A stretch of DNA of 6,660 bases from an uncultured Lachnospiraceae bacterium (GTDB lineage Bacteria; Bacillota; Clostridia; Lachnospirales; Lachnospiraceae): assembly GCA_945827765.1 (NCBI GenBank), contig CALZPS010000084.1:1-6660 (forward strand). Reading direction: 5' to 3'. This document shows, in pieces, positions 6,615 through 6,660 of the stretch. The notes under the pieces are model-generated. The model was not told the DNA's origin. It saw nothing but the letters and a program-made list of their open reading frames with translations, and did not search any database. A program made the translations under genes and the position numbers. Each line of letters begins with the position of its first letter. Within the stretch, counting starts at the first letter, position 1.

Positions 6615-6660
6615 CTGTCTCTTATACACATCTGACGCTGCCGACGATACTCCTTGTGTA
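6615..6660. other. Illumina Nextera adapter, i5 index and P5 start (artefact)
   Basis: Synthetic library sequence left on the contig end. Positions 6615-6633 are the 19-base Tn5 mosaic end (CTGTCTCTTATACACATCT). Positions 6634-6647 complete the read-1 Nextera adapter (GACGCTGCCGACGA, reverse complement form). Positions 6648-6655 (TACTCCTT) are the reverse complement of index AAGGAGTA, which I recognise as Nextera i5 S507. Positions 6656-6660 (GTGTA) begin the P5 flow-cell primer complement. The order and lengths match a read running off a short insert. This is neither a Tn5 insertion in the organism nor a mobile element. Confidence 0.98.

Noticed and set aside
6615..6633. Tn5/IS50 end indicating a transposon insertion in lepA
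   Set aside because: It is the hyperactive mosaic end used in library kits and is followed directly by adapter, index and P5 bases rather than transposon sequence.

Overview
The window holds five genes, all on the + strand and closely packed. In order they are a sensor histidine kinase (5' end outside the window), a lipoprotein with two GerMN domains, the DNA-uptake channel protein ComEC, the clamp-loader delta subunit HolA, and elongation factor 4 (LepA), which is cut off at the 3' end. The moderate GC content, strong AGGAGG-type ribosome binding sites, the comEC-holA-lepA gene order and the character of the proteins point to a Clostridia bacterium, most likely Lachnospiraceae. That assignment is inference, because the window has no rRNA or other decisive marker.

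Region 1 (about 1-2296) is an envelope-signalling unit. A two-transmembrane HAMP kinase is followed 15 bases later by a membrane-anchored GerMN lipoprotein. The pairing resembles the actinobacterial mtrB-lpqB arrangement. Region 2 (2381-4696) is a full-length comEC with its N-terminal soluble domain, competence membrane domain and C-terminal metallo-beta-lactamase-like domain. Region 3 (4697-4748) is a short AT-rich gap. It carries a good sigma-A-type promoter whose predicted start point lies only about three bases before the holA ATG, and a perfect 14-bp palindrome overlaps its -35 box. Region 4 (4749 onward) is holA followed by lepA, 22 bases apart. The rpsT, gpr and spoIIP genes that lie between them in Bacillus subtilis are absent here.

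The last 46 bases (6615-6660) are not genomic. They match the Illumina Nextera transposase adapter, followed by an 8-base i5 index and the first bases of the P5 primer. The natural sequence therefore stops at about 6614. The lepA reading frame runs through the adapter and gains a false tail, and an antisense reading frame that starts inside the adapter is also spurious. No stretch longer than 300 bases lacks a gene. I found no mobile element, CRISPR array, tRNA or rRNA, and no convincing new multi-gene system. The most interesting biological points are the possible leaderless holA transcript and the kinase-GerMN lipoprotein pairing.
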